DNA from: Pseudomonadota bacterium
GTDB taxonomy: Bacteria; Pseudomonadota; Gammaproteobacteria; Burkholderiales; SG8-39
Reading direction: 5' to 3'
DNA: 6,476 nt
NCBI GenBank assembly: GCA_021848555.1
Contig: JAJZUN010000168.1
Coordinates: 1-6,476 of the forward strand
Made by a program: the position numbers and the translations under genes. The notes below the pieces were generated by a model. It ran no database searches, was not told where the DNA came from, and was given only the letters and a program-made list of their open reading frames with translations. Each line of letters opens with the position of its first letter. Within the stretch, counting starts at the first letter, position 1. Positions 1 to 6,266 of this stretch are shown piece after piece.

Positions 1-159
1 GGCGTGTTCTCCCACCGCATGGCGACTTACTCTCTTGCTACTTACACTCACTCTTGGGGCAGGCAGTCTATCCCGCAGGAGCACCAACCGGCAAGTCTCC
101 AACCGCGGCAATTGTTGCGCTAGATCAAGAAAAGCCAACACACTTCAACTTAGCCGTGC
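1..159. other. Unassigned left-edge segment downstream of tctA
   Basis: I find no recognisable gene here. By eye the segment is less GC-rich than the rest of the window. It contains an imperfect direct repeat on the plus strand (ACTTACTCTCTTG at 25-37 and ACTTACACTCACTCTTG at 40-56). On the minus strand a frame is open from a TGA at 145-147 to the window edge, with a possible GTG start at 141. It would encode about 47 residues beginning VLAFLDLAQQLPRLE, but it has no clear ribosome binding site and I recognise no family in it. I see no hairpin with a T-run that would terminate tctA. Confidence 0.3.
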
Positions 160-1653
160 CTACTCGACGATTTCCGCGATGACTTCCCGCTTCTTCTTCA
201 CCCACGGAAGCATGGGCAGGACCAGCAGGATCAGGACCAGCAGCGCCACGGCGAGAGAGATCGGCCGGGTGAAGAATATGGCCGCGCTGCCGTTGGCCAT
301 GATCAGCGACTGGCGCAGCGCATTTTCCATCATCGGCCCGAGCACCATGGCCAGGACCAGCGGCGCGGCCTCGTAATTGAACTTTTTCATGAAATAACCG
401 ACACCGCCGAAGAACAGCATCAAGCCGATTTCACCCACGTTATTGTTCAGGCTGAATACCCCGATCAGGCAGAACAGCAGGATCAGCGGAAACAGCACCT
501 CGTAGGGAATTTTCAGAATCTTCACCCAGATGCCGATGAGCGGGAGGTTCAGCACCAGCAGCATGATGTTGCCGATGTACATGCTGGTGACCACGCCCCA
601 GAACAGATCCGGATGCTGCTTGATCAGCATCGGCCCCGGCTGCATGCCGTAGATGGTGAGCGCGCCCAGGAGCATCGCCATGACCACATTGGCCGGAATG
701 CCCAGGGTCATGAGCGGAATGAAGGCGCCGCCGGCAGCCGCATTGTTGGCCGATTCCGGACCGGCCACACCTTCGATGACGCCGGTGCCGAATTTTTCCG
801 GATGACGCGACAGTTTCTTTTCCATGCCGTAGGAAACGAAAGAGGAAATCACCGCCCCGCCCCCCGGAAGGATGCCGAGGAAAAAACCGGCCACCGAACC
901 GCGGATGATCGGCCAGATGCTGTCGCCCCAGTCCCTGCGGTTCGGCAGCAAGCCTTTGATCTTGGTTTCGAAGACTTCGCGTTTGATCTTGCTTTCCACG
1001 TTGAGCAGCACCTCGGACACGCCGAACAGGCCCATCACCACCGGCACCAGCCCGACCCAGTACATGTCGAAGGTAAACCGCGGCGTCGCGGTCATGATGT
1101 CCATGCCGATCAGTCCGAGGAACAGGCCGAACGCCGCCATCAGCAGGGCCTTGGGCATGGAGCTGCCGGCGAGGAAGGTGACGATGACCAGGCCCAGCAG
1201 CATCAGGCAGAAATATTCCGGCGGGCCGAATTTCAGCGCCACCTCGGCCAGCAACGGCGCCAGCAGCATCAGGCCCAGGATAGACAGGGTGCCGGCGATG
1301 AAAGAACCGAACGCCGCGATGCCCAGCGCCGCGCCGGCGCGGCCCTTGCGCGCCATCTGGTAGCCGTCCAGGCAGGTAACGACCGAGGCCGCCTCGCCCG
1401 GAATGTTGACCAGGATGGAGGTCGTGGAGCCGCCGTACATGGCACCGTAATAAATCCCCGACAGCATGATAACGGCGGAAACCGGGGAGAGATGAAACGT
1501 GGTCGGCAGGAGCAGCGACATGGCGGCCACCGGACCCAGGCCTGGGAGCACGCCTACCAGCGTGCCGATCAGGACACCCATGAAACAGAAGAACAGGTTC
1601 GCCGGCTGCAGCGCCACTTCGAACCCCAGCATGACGTTGGCGAGTATCTCCAT
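160..1653 (-). CDS. tctA: TctA-family large permease subunit of a tripartite tricarboxylate transporter
   Basis: This is the large inner-membrane subunit of a TTT system, which takes up carboxylates delivered by a periplasmic TctC/Bug receptor using an ion gradient. The protein is 497 residues, the usual length for the family, and very hydrophobic with many membrane segments. The two family-typical glycine/proline motifs are both present: GTLVGVLPGLGP at about residues 30-41 and GILPGGGAVIS at about 260-270. The second is followed by a GPESANNAAAGGAFIP stretch at 298-313. The cytoplasmic C-terminus is charged (KKKRE). I chose the ATG at 1653 because the protein there begins MEILANVMLGF, as TctA proteins do. 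The same frame stays open upstream to 1902, but that part overlaps tctB and is not TctA-like. The start lies 2 nt after the tctB stop, so translation is probably coupled. The gene looks intact. The substrate cannot be told from sequence; citrate is only one possibility. Confidence 0.95.
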   Translation of the reverse strand: MEILANVMLGFEVALQPANLFFCFMGVLIGTLVGVLPGLGPVAAMSLLLPTTFHLSPVSAVIMLSGIYYGAMYGGSTTSILVNIPGEAASVVTCLDGYQMARKGRAGAALGIAAFGSFIAGTLSILGLMLLAPLLAEVALKFGPPEYFCLMLLGLVIVTFLAGSSMPKALLMAAFGLFLGLIGMDIMTATPRFTFDMYWVGLVPVVMGLFGVSEVLLNVESKIKREVFETKIKGLLPNRRDWGDSIWPIIRGSVAGFFLGILPGGGAVISSFVSYGMEKKLSRHPEKFGTGVIEGVAGPESANNAAAGGAFIPLMTLGIPANVVMAMLLGALTIYGMQPGPMLIKQHPDLFWGVVTSMYIGNIMLLVLNLPLIGIWVKILKIPYEVLFPLILLFCLIGVFSLNNNVGEIGLMLFFGGVGYFMKKFNYEAAPLVLAMVLGPMMENALRQSLIMANGSAAIFFTRPISLAVALLVLILLVLPMLPWVKKKREVIAEIVE

Positions 1654-1655
1654 AT

Positions 1656-2111
1656 TCAGAATCCCAGAACACCCGCAGGCAGCTGGGCTTCGAGCCAGAG
1701 TTCGAAAATGGCGTAGGAGCCCAGCGTCGCCCCGCTGGCCCCGGCCAGCACTTTCCTCCAGCTCAGCGGTTCCATCACGCGCAGCAGGAACGCGGTGAGC
1801 ACGAAGGTGTCCAGGAGAAAACCCAGCGTTCGCAGCAGAACCGCGTAGAACACCAGGGAGGTCATGACCAGCAGCACCGTCGGCCATCGGGTATGGGCCC
1901 ACAGGTCTTTCAGCGTATCCACCCTGCCCCTGGAGAATTGCTGGACGAACACGATCAAGGCCAGCAGCACCATGGCGGCGCCCGACATGAAGGGGAGGAA
2001 TCCCGGTCCCGGGGATGAAAAAGTGCCCAGGCCGTACTTACCCGAGTAGAGCACGATGGACAGGCCGATGACCAGCCAGAACAGGCTGGAGCGCTGATCG
2101 TTATTCTTCAA
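1656..2111 (-). CDS. tctB: TctB-family small membrane subunit of a tripartite tricarboxylate transporter
   Basis: This is the small, poorly conserved membrane subunit that partners TctA. From the TTG at 2111 the protein is 151 residues, typical for TctB. It has about four membrane segments (roughly residues 10-24, 41-57, 77-112 as two, and 121-138) and the conserved GPGFLP loop at 35-40. The start is a judgement: the frame is open to 2210, but no ATG fits well. The TTG gives the TctB-like N-terminus MKNNDQRSSLFW and is preceded about 4 nt away by GGGAAG, a fair ribosome binding site. An ATG at 2162 would add 17 residues (MRTRRRIVGV...) unlike a TctB N-terminus and has a poorer site. The stop is 2 nt from the tctA start. 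Family assignment is firm; the start is moderately sure. Confidence 0.88.
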   Translation of the reverse strand: MKNNDQRSSLFWLVIGLSIVLYSGKYGLGTFSSPGPGFLPFMSGAAMVLLALIVFVQQFSRGRVDTLKDLWAHTRWPTVLLVMTSLVFYAVLLRTLGFLLDTFVLTAFLLRVMEPLSWRKVLAGASGATLGSYAIFELWLEAQLPAGVLGF

Positions 2112-2140
2112 TATTCTTCCCGACCAGCCACAAACCCCGA

Positions 2141-2164
2141 CGATGCGCCGCCGCGTCCGCATCG
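2141..2164 (-). other. Intercistronic hairpin between tctC remnant and tctB
   Basis: CGATGCG at 2141-2147 pairs with CGCATCG at 2158-2164, giving a 7-bp perfect stem (8 with an outer G-U pair in minus-strand RNA) around a 10-nt loop. It sits in the 133-nt gap between the tctC stop and the tctB start. No T-run follows it, so it is not a classical terminator. In binding-protein operons such structures can protect the upstream receptor message and lower permease expression; that role here is inference. Confidence 0.35.
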
Positions 2165-2244
2165 CGCAGGACACGGCATCGACTCCGGCGCATGTGTCGT
2201 CGGCAAGCACGCACCCGAGGATCCATGCCGCGTCTCCGGCCGGC

Positions 2245-2958
2245 TTATTTCTTGTACAGGCCTATGCCCAGGCTCTTGATCAGATCGCCGGTTTCGACGT
2301 AATCCTTGTGCACCAGCTTGGTCAGCCCGTCGCTGCCCAGATACGCCGGCGGCATGTCGAATTTGTCCATCACGTCCAGAAACGGTTTCGACTCCATCGC
2401 CTTGGCGAAGGCATTTTGCAGCTTCTCCACCGCCTGCTTGGGCATGCCGGCCGGCCCCATCAGGCTCAACGCCGAATGCACCGCAAACGGATAGCCTTTC
2501 TCCCTGAGCGTGGGCACGTTGGGGAAGGCCTTGAGCCGCTGATCCGTCCAGACCACCAGCAGACGCAGGGTTCCCGCGTTCACGTGCTCTTTCCACTCCG
2601 TCGTCTGGGACACCGCGTGCACATGGCCGCCGAGCAGCGCAGTCACCGCCTGCAGGCCGCCCGGAAACGGCACGTGGTTCCACTCGATATTCTCCTTCTT
2701 TCCCAGGTATTCCATGGCCAGGTGCTGCCCCGTGCCCAGGCCTGAGGTGCCGTAGTTGATCTTGCGCGGATTCTTCTTGGCGTAGTCGATAAACTCTTCG
2801 AACGTCTTCCAGGGCGAGTCGGCGCGCACCACCAGACCGTACTGGTACAGGCCATACTGCATGATGAAGCTGAAATCCTTCAGGGGATCGTAAGGCACCG
2901 CCTGCAGGTGCGGCGAATACCCGGGCACTCGGCCGGGCAGGCCTGAACTGCGTACCAA
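2245..2958 (-). pseudogene. tctC: 5'-truncated TctC/Bug-family periplasmic substrate-binding receptor
   Basis: The C-terminal two thirds of a Bug/TctC solute receptor, the extracytoplasmic component of a TTT transporter. Family-like sequence starts near 2916 with PHLQAVPYDPLKDFSFI. It continues through YGTSGLGTGQHLAMEYL (about codons 69-85 counted from 2958), PFPGGLQAVTALLGGHVHAV (97-116), FPNVPTLREKGY (145-156) and MGPAGMPKQAVEKLQ (167-181), and ends at a normal C-terminus. About 222 residues remain of roughly 320 usual for the family. The signal peptide and the first part of domain 1, with its proline/glycine-rich PPGG-type ligand loop, are missing. The open frame upstream of 2916 is unrelated, contains no ATG, and runs into tRNA-Val, whose 3' end is only about 100 bases away. 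The missing part therefore cannot be recovered by a frameshift. The only possible start upstream of the homology is the TTG at 2958. A product from there would lack export and should not work as a receptor. The remaining sequence shows no internal stop or frameshift, so the loss may be recent. Confidence 0.85.
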
Positions 2959-2967
2959 ATCCGCCCC

Positions 2968-2994
2968 TGGCGGGCCTCTGCGGACCCTGGGTTC
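2968..2994 (-). repeat. Short GC-rich repeat, copy A (3' side of tRNA-Val)
   Basis: Read on the minus strand, this stretch carries the blocks GAACCCAGGGT, CCGCA and GGCCCGCC in that order. The same three blocks occur in the same order on the plus strand at 3162-3208, beyond the other end of the tRNA. The spacers differ (0 and 2 nt here, 13 and 9 nt there). Just beyond it, CCGCC-AGG-GGCGG at 2961-2973 could form a tight hairpin in minus-strand RNA. It may be a shortened copy of an interspersed repeat. Confidence 0.35.
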
Positions 2995-3016
2995 ATCGAA
3001 TTGCCGGGGAGAAATT

Positions 3017-3093
3017 TGGTAGGCGCGATTGGACTCGAACCAACGACCCCCACCATGTCAAGGTGATGCTCTAACCAGCTGAGCTACGCGCCT
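3017..3093 (-). tRNA. tRNA-Val (anticodon GAC)
   Basis: A complete 77-nt tRNA with CCA encoded in the gene (reverse complement of 3017-3019). The acceptor stem AGGCGCG/CGCGCCT is fully paired. The D arm is GCTC/GAGC. The anticodon stem TCACC/GGTGG encloses the loop TTGACAT, which places GAC at 3057-3059 and reads valine GUC/GUU codons. The T arm GTTGG-TTCGAGT-CCAAT is canonical with one G-U pair. It has its own promoter upstream. The 3' end faces the tctC remnant, and tRNA 3' ends are common recombination and integration sites. I found no second copy of the tRNA 3' end in the window. Confidence 0.98.
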
Positions 3094-3109
3094 AACTAAA
3101 TGCACGCGC

Positions 3110-3138
3110 ATTCTATCCCAAGGCGGGGTGGCGCACAA
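3110..3138 (-). promoter_or_regulatory. tRNA-Val promoter with GC-rich discriminator
   Basis: On the minus strand a -35-like TTGTGC (3138-3133) is followed after 17 nt by TAGAAT (3115-3110), five of six matches to the sigma-70 -10. Transcription would start near 3103, about ten bases before the mature tRNA 5' end. Between the -10 and the start lies GCGCG, a GC-rich discriminator typical of stringently controlled stable-RNA promoters. Stringent control here is inferred from that pattern. Confidence 0.7.
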
Positions 3139-3161
3139 ACGCTGCGCGCCAACGCAGAGCG

Positions 3162-3208
3162 GAACCCAGGGTGCGTACAGCGGACCCCGCAAAGAAACGC
3201 GGCCCGCC
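3162..3208 (+). repeat. Short GC-rich repeat, copy B (5' side of tRNA-Val)
   Basis: On the plus strand the blocks GAACCCAGGGT, CCGCA and GGCCCGCC occur in order, matching copy A at 2968-2994 on the opposite strand. The repeat ends exactly at the stop codon of the pseudopilin-like gene and contains the hairpin at 3180-3207. This suggests an interspersed palindromic element that inserted next to, or now serves, the gene end. Confidence 0.35.
3180..3207 (-). terminator. Hairpin immediately after the pseudopilin-like gene
   Basis: Minus-strand RNA reads GCGGGC-CGC, loop GUUUCUUU, GCG-GG-GUCCGC. This is a nine-pair stem with a two-base bulge, starting directly after the TAG stop. One pair is G-U in this orientation and would be an A-C mismatch in plus-strand RNA, so the structure favours the minus-strand transcript. 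It has no U-tract, so it may be a weak terminator or a 3'-end protector rather than a full stop. Confidence 0.4.
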
Positions 3209-3585
3209 TACCCTCCCCACGCCTTGGTTTTCGAGTCGTACTGATAGGGCTTGGTCTTGAACAACACGTCCTGGCAGGTCAGCGTATATTCCGCACCGGC
3301 CGGCTTGTACGCGTAAGGCTGGCCGTTGGGACATTTGGCCAGCGCCGGGAGATACTTGGGCACCAGTTTCTCCAGCGCATCGGGCAGGCTGCCGGCATCG
3401 CGCTTGTAACCCGACAGCGCGCCGACGATGGCACCGCCGCGCCCTTCCACCGTGCTCGCGTTCTGCTGTCCGCCGGTGTAGAAATCCAGGGCAACGTAGG
3501 CACAGACCAGCACCACGACCAGCACCACCATCGAGACGACCCGCGCCGAGCCGGCCGCGGATCCAGGCGACTTCAGTTCTCCCAT
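3208..3585 (-). CDS. Small single-pass membrane protein, pseudopilin (GspG)-like C-terminal region, function unknown
   Basis: A 125-residue protein with a short N-terminal tail, one strong membrane segment (about residues 16-36, rich in V and L) and a C-terminal domain predicted outside the membrane. That domain has an ALSGYKRDAGSLPDAL-like helix (56-71), then YLPALAKCPNGQPYAY (78-93) and a final PYQYDSKTKAWGG (113-125). This order (helix with a G-S/Y-P turn, 'lp.d.wG.py.Y', 'YDS.t..Wg' end) resembles the globular part of type II secretion or type IV pseudopilins. The class III prepilin leader (G before FTLIE) is absent, so it would not be processed as a pilin. C85 and C104 could form a disulfide. 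The ATG at 3585 is supported by GGGGAGAG a few bases upstream. It follows recN by 43 nt with no clear terminator between, so it is probably in the nadK-recN transcript. It could instead be an unrelated conserved hypothetical. Confidence 0.75.
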   Translation of the reverse strand: MGELKSPGSAAGSARVVSMVVLVVVLVCAYVALDFYTGGQQNASTVEGRGGAIVGALSGYKRDAGSLPDALEKLVPKYLPALAKCPNGQPYAYKPAGAEYTLTCQDVLFKTKPYQYDSKTKAWGG

Positions 3586-3628
3586 CGTTCTCTCCCCGCT
3601 GTTGTCGAAGCAGTTTGTTTGCGTAAGC

Positions 3629-5290
3629 TTAACGCAGACTCAGCATTTCTGCAGCATGTTTGCGCGTGGTGGCGGTGATTTCGGTGCCGCCCAGCATGCG
3701 CGCCACCTCCTCGATGCGCCCTTTCCGATCCAGCACCGAGACCATGGTCTTCATCCCGCCCTCGACGCCGAACTTGCTCACCGACCACTGCCGGTCGGCC
3801 TGCGCCGCCACTTGAGGCAGATGCGTGACGCACAACACCTGGCGTTCGCGTCCCAGGGTCCCCAACTGGCGGCCGACGATCTCGGCCACGCCGCCGCCGA
3901 TGCCGGCGTCCACCTCGTCGAAAATCAAAGTCGGCACCCGCGCGGCCTTGCTGGTGATCACCTGGATCGCCAGGCTGATGCGCGACAGTTCGCCCCCCGA
4001 GGCCACCTTGGCGAGGGCGCGCGCTTCCATGCCGGGATTGGCGGCGACCAGGAACTCAACCTGCTCCGCGCCATGGACGCTGCCTTCCGCCGGGCAGGGA
4101 TTGAGTCCCGCCTCGAACCGGCCGCCCGCCATTGCCAGCGCCTGCATCGCCTGCGTAACCTCTTTGCCCAGCTTGGTCGCAGCCTTCTTCCTGCCCGCGC
4201 TGAGCCTCGCCGCGAGATCGAAGTAGGCGGTGCGCGCCTGTTGCTCCTGTTTCACCAAAGCTTCGAGATCGGAGGCAATTTCGAGTTCGGCCAGGCGCGC
4301 CTGCAGTTGCCGCAGGTGCTCCGGCAGGTCCTGCGGCGCAAGGCGGAATTTGCGTGCGCTGTCGTGTATCGCCTGCATGCGCGCCTCTACCGCCGCCAGC
4401 CGCTGCGGATCGAGTTCGACCCGGTCGGCGTAGTGGCGCAGCGCATAGACCGCCTCCTGCACCTGCGCCTCGCCGGAACGGATCAGCTCCAGCGCCTCGC
4501 GCAGGCGCGCATCGTAGTCGAGCAGGCCCTCCAGCCGCGCGCCCGTGCCCGAGAGCAGCGGCAGGCAGGACGCATCGGCCTCGGACAAGGTGTCCAGCGC
4601 CGCCTGCACGCCCTCGATCAGGCCCGCCGCATGGGCCAGACGGCTGTGCTCCGCCTGCACCGCCTCCCATTCGTCCGGCTGCAGGGCCAGTTGCGCCAGT
4701 TCCTGCGCCTGCCATTGCAGTTGCTCGCGCTCGGCGTTGCGCTGGGCCGCGTGCGTCTCGTATTCGGCGCGCGCCTGCGCCAGCTTCTGCCAGTGGCGAT
4801 ACGCCGCCGCGACTTCGGCGGCGAGCGGCGCAAGTCCGGCGTGCGCATCGAGCAGCGCGCGCTGCGCATCGGCTTTGAGCAGCGACTGGTGCGCATGCTG
4901 GCCATGGATGTCCACCAGCCATTCCCCCGCGTCACGCAGCTGGCTGAGCGTGGCCGGCCGGCCGTTGATGAACGCGCGCGAGCGCCCGCTCTGGTCGACT
5001 ACCCGCCGCAGCAGAATGGAACCGGGGTCGCCCTCGAGTTCGGCCGTGCGCAGCCACAGACCAAGCCCGGGCAGCGCCTGAATGTCGAATTCGGCGCTGA
5101 CCTCCGCGCGTTCGCAACCGTCCCGCACCACGGACGCATCGCCGCGCTCGCCCAGGGCCAGCGCCAGCGCGTCGATCAGAATGGATTTGCCGGCGCCGGT
5201 TTCGCCGGTGAGCACGGTGAAGCCGGAGTGGAACTCCAGTTCGAGCGTATCGACAATGACGAAATCGCGGATACTGAGCGTCCGCAGCAT
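3629..5290 (-). CDS. recN: DNA repair protein RecN
   Basis: RecN is an SMC-like cytoplasmic ATPase that acts in recombinational repair of double-strand breaks, holding DNA ends or sister chromosomes together. From the ATG at 5290 it is 553 residues, a normal length for the family. The Walker A motif GETGAGKS is at 29-36, the Q-loop region DIHGQHAHQSL at 127-137, and two alanine/glutamine-rich coiled-coil arms at about 155-235 and 290-375. The ABC signature SGGELSR is at 431-437, Walker B TLIFDEVDAGIGG at 454-466 and the histidine switch THLPQVAAQAD at 489-499. All catalytic motifs are intact. The frame is open upstream to 5533, but that part overlaps nadK, and MLRTLSIRDFVIVD is the normal RecN N-terminus. 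The start lies 2 nt after the nadK stop, with GGAG 12 nt upstream inside nadK, so translation is probably coupled. I see no LexA-type CTGT-N8-ACAG box before nadK or recN. Confidence 0.97.
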   Translation of the reverse strand: MLRTLSIRDFVIVDTLELEFHSGFTVLTGETGAGKSILIDALALALGERGDASVVRDGCERAEVSAEFDIQALPGLGLWLRTAELEGDPGSILLRRVVDQSGRSRAFINGRPATLSQLRDAGEWLVDIHGQHAHQSLLKADAQRALLDAHAGLAPLAAEVAAAYRHWQKLAQARAEYETHAAQRNAEREQLQWQAQELAQLALQPDEWEAVQAEHSRLAHAAGLIEGVQAALDTLSEADASCLPLLSGTGARLEGLLDYDARLREALELIRSGEAQVQEAVYALRHYADRVELDPQRLAAVEARMQAIHDSARKFRLAPQDLPEHLRQLQARLAELEIASDLEALVKQEQQARTAYFDLAARLSAGRKKAATKLGKEVTQAMQALAMAGGRFEAGLNPCPAEGSVHGAEQVEFLVAANPGMEARALAKVASGGELSRISLAIQVITSKAARVPTLIFDEVDAGIGGGVAEIVGRQLGTLGRERQVLCVTHLPQVAAQADRQWSVSKFGVEGGMKTMVSVLDRKGRIEEVARMLGGTEITATTRKHAAEMLSLR

Positions 5291-5292
5291 GC

Positions 5293-6165
5293 TTACATTT
5301 CGCTCCAGTGCAGCTTTTCGCGCAGCATGGCGTAGTAGCTGTAGCCAGGCGGATGCACAAAGCGGATGGAATGCGGTGCGCGGCGCACGATGACCTTGTC
5401 GTCGGCCGCCAGTTCGGAATGCGGCTGCCCGTCGAAATGCAGGCTTGCGCCGACGGCGCGCTGCTTGATGGTAATCTCGATCACGCAGCGGTCGCTCACG
5501 GTGATCGGCCGGTTGGACAGCGTATGCGGGCACACCGGGACCAGGGCGATACCGGGCACACTCGGCTGCAGTATCGGCCCGTTGGATGAAAGCGCGTAGG
5601 CGGTCGAGCCGGTGGGGGTGGCGAGGATGATGCCGTCGGCCCGCAGGTCGTAGACGAACTGGCCGTCGATGTGCACCAGGAATTCGATCATGCGGCCGGT
5701 CGCACCCTTGTTGACCACGATGTCGTTCAACGCCTGGGTGCTGAATATTTCCTGTTCCCCGCGCAGCACCCGGGCTTCGAGCATGGTGCGCTCGCCTATG
5801 GTGTACTGGCCGGCGAGCAGCAGCTCGATGGTTTCGCGCATCTGCGAGAACGCGATGTCGGTCAGGAATCCCAGGCGCCCCTGGTTGACACCGACCAGCG
5901 GCACGCCGTGGACGGCCAGATGGCGCGCCGCGGAGAGCATGCTGCCGTCGCCGCCCAGCACCACCGCAAGATCGGCCTCCCCGCCGATGGCGGCATAATC
6001 GGCCGCGGCGAAACCGTTCCTGCCGATATTTGCGGCGGTCTCCTTTTCGATCAGCACGGAACAGCCGCGCTGCTGCAGCAGCCCGGCCAGGCCGAGCAGC
6101 GACTCGGCGATTTCGGCGGTATTGTAGCGGCCGATCAACGCCACTGTTTTGAATGCGGGAGACAT
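5293..6165 (-). CDS. nadK: NAD kinase (ATP-dependent NAD+ phosphorylation to NADP+)
   Basis: This cytoplasmic enzyme phosphorylates NAD to NADP and sets the cell's NADP(H) supply. From the ATG at 6165 it is 290 residues, the usual size. It begins MSPAFKTVALIGRYN, matching the family N-terminus. The GGDG motif with the catalytic aspartate is at 71-74, NQGRLGFLTD at 94-103, ALND at 145-148, the NAD-binding stretch ADGIILATPTGSTAYALSS at 177-195, CPHTLSNRP at 212-220 and FDGQ at 244-247. All key motifs are present. An alternative ATG at 6186 has a more G-rich site just upstream (GTGGGGGCG) and would add MWFNFNV; I prefer 6165 on homology. The frame also stays open to 6246. It is the first gene of the nadK-recN operon and diverges from hrcA, a known neighbourhood in proteobacteria. 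Confidence 0.97.
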   Translation of the reverse strand: MSPAFKTVALIGRYNTAEIAESLLGLAGLLQQRGCSVLIEKETAANIGRNGFAAADYAAIGGEADLAVVLGGDGSMLSAARHLAVHGVPLVGVNQGRLGFLTDIAFSQMRETIELLLAGQYTIGERTMLEARVLRGEQEIFSTQALNDIVVNKGATGRMIEFLVHIDGQFVYDLRADGIILATPTGSTAYALSSNGPILQPSVPGIALVPVCPHTLSNRPITVSDRCVIEITIKQRAVGASLHFDGQPHSELAADDKVIVRRAPHSIRFVHPPGYSYYAMLREKLHWSEM

Positions 6166-6213
6166 CACATTGAAATTAAACCACATCGCCCCCACTTCGT
6201 GTTGATGCGGACG

Positions 6214-6227
6214 CGCAATATGTTGCG
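6214..6227. promoter_or_regulatory. Near-palindrome overlapping the putative nadK -10
   Basis: CGCAATATGTTGCG is symmetric at 12 of 14 positions, with perfect 5-bp arms CGCAA/TTGCG. It overlaps the proposed nadK -10 and lies upstream of hrcA, so it is placed where a repressor could block nadK or act on both genes. I do not recognise it as a known operator. It is not a CIRCE element, which has TTAGCACTC/GAGTGCTAA arms. Confidence 0.35.
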
Positions 6228-6246
6228 AAAGACAAGCGAATTTCAA
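6217..6246 (-). promoter_or_regulatory. Putative nadK-recN promoter
   Basis: On the minus strand TTGAAA (6246-6241, five of six to the -35 consensus) is followed after 18 nt by CATATT (6222-6217, four of six to the -10). Transcription would start near 6210 and give a leader of about 45 nt before the chosen nadK start. The -10 is weak, so confidence is limited. Confidence 0.45.
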
Positions 6247-6251
6247 CAGCC

Positions 6252-6260
6252 TGATAGAAT
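6252..6260 (+). promoter_or_regulatory. Extended -10 element for hrcA
   Basis: TGA-TAGAAT forms a TGn extended -10 with five of six matches to TATAAT. The hexamer is identical to that of the tRNA-Val promoter in this window. No good -35 is found at 16-18 nt spacing (ACAAGC region at 6232-6237), which an extended -10 can partly offset. The -10 ends only six bases before the hrcA ATG, so the expected start point is at or within a base or two of the start codon. Confidence 0.5.
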
Positions 6261-6266
6261 ACGAGC

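Noticed and set aside
440..1672. A 410-codon minus-strand frame within tctA
   Set aside because: It is an out-of-frame reading of tctA, low in hydrophobic residues and very rich in R, G and H. The TctA frame carries both family motifs.
613..1716. A 367-codon plus-strand frame opposite tctA and the end of tctB
   Set aside because: The product is dominated by H, R, Q and D with no domain, while the minus strand encodes a complete membrane protein. It is a codon-bias shadow.
2108..2683. A 191-codon minus-strand frame overlapping tctC
   Set aside because: It is an alternative frame of the TctC remnant with no domain. The receptor frame matches family motifs throughout.
3602..5335. A 577-codon open frame on the plus strand across recN
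   Set aside because: It is antisense to a full-length RecN with every catalytic motif in place. Its product is arginine-, leucine- and glutamine-rich with no recognisable domain, as expected for the shadow of a GC-rich gene.
5291..5533. N-terminal extension of RecN by up to 81 residues
   Set aside because: The extension is arginine-rich, overlaps the end of nadK and has no similarity to RecN. The ATG at 5290 gives exactly the family N-terminus and length.
6166..6266. A CIRCE operator controlling hrcA
   Set aside because: No TTAGCACTC-N9-GAGTGCTAA or close variant is present. The only palindrome, CGCAATATGTTGCG, does not match.
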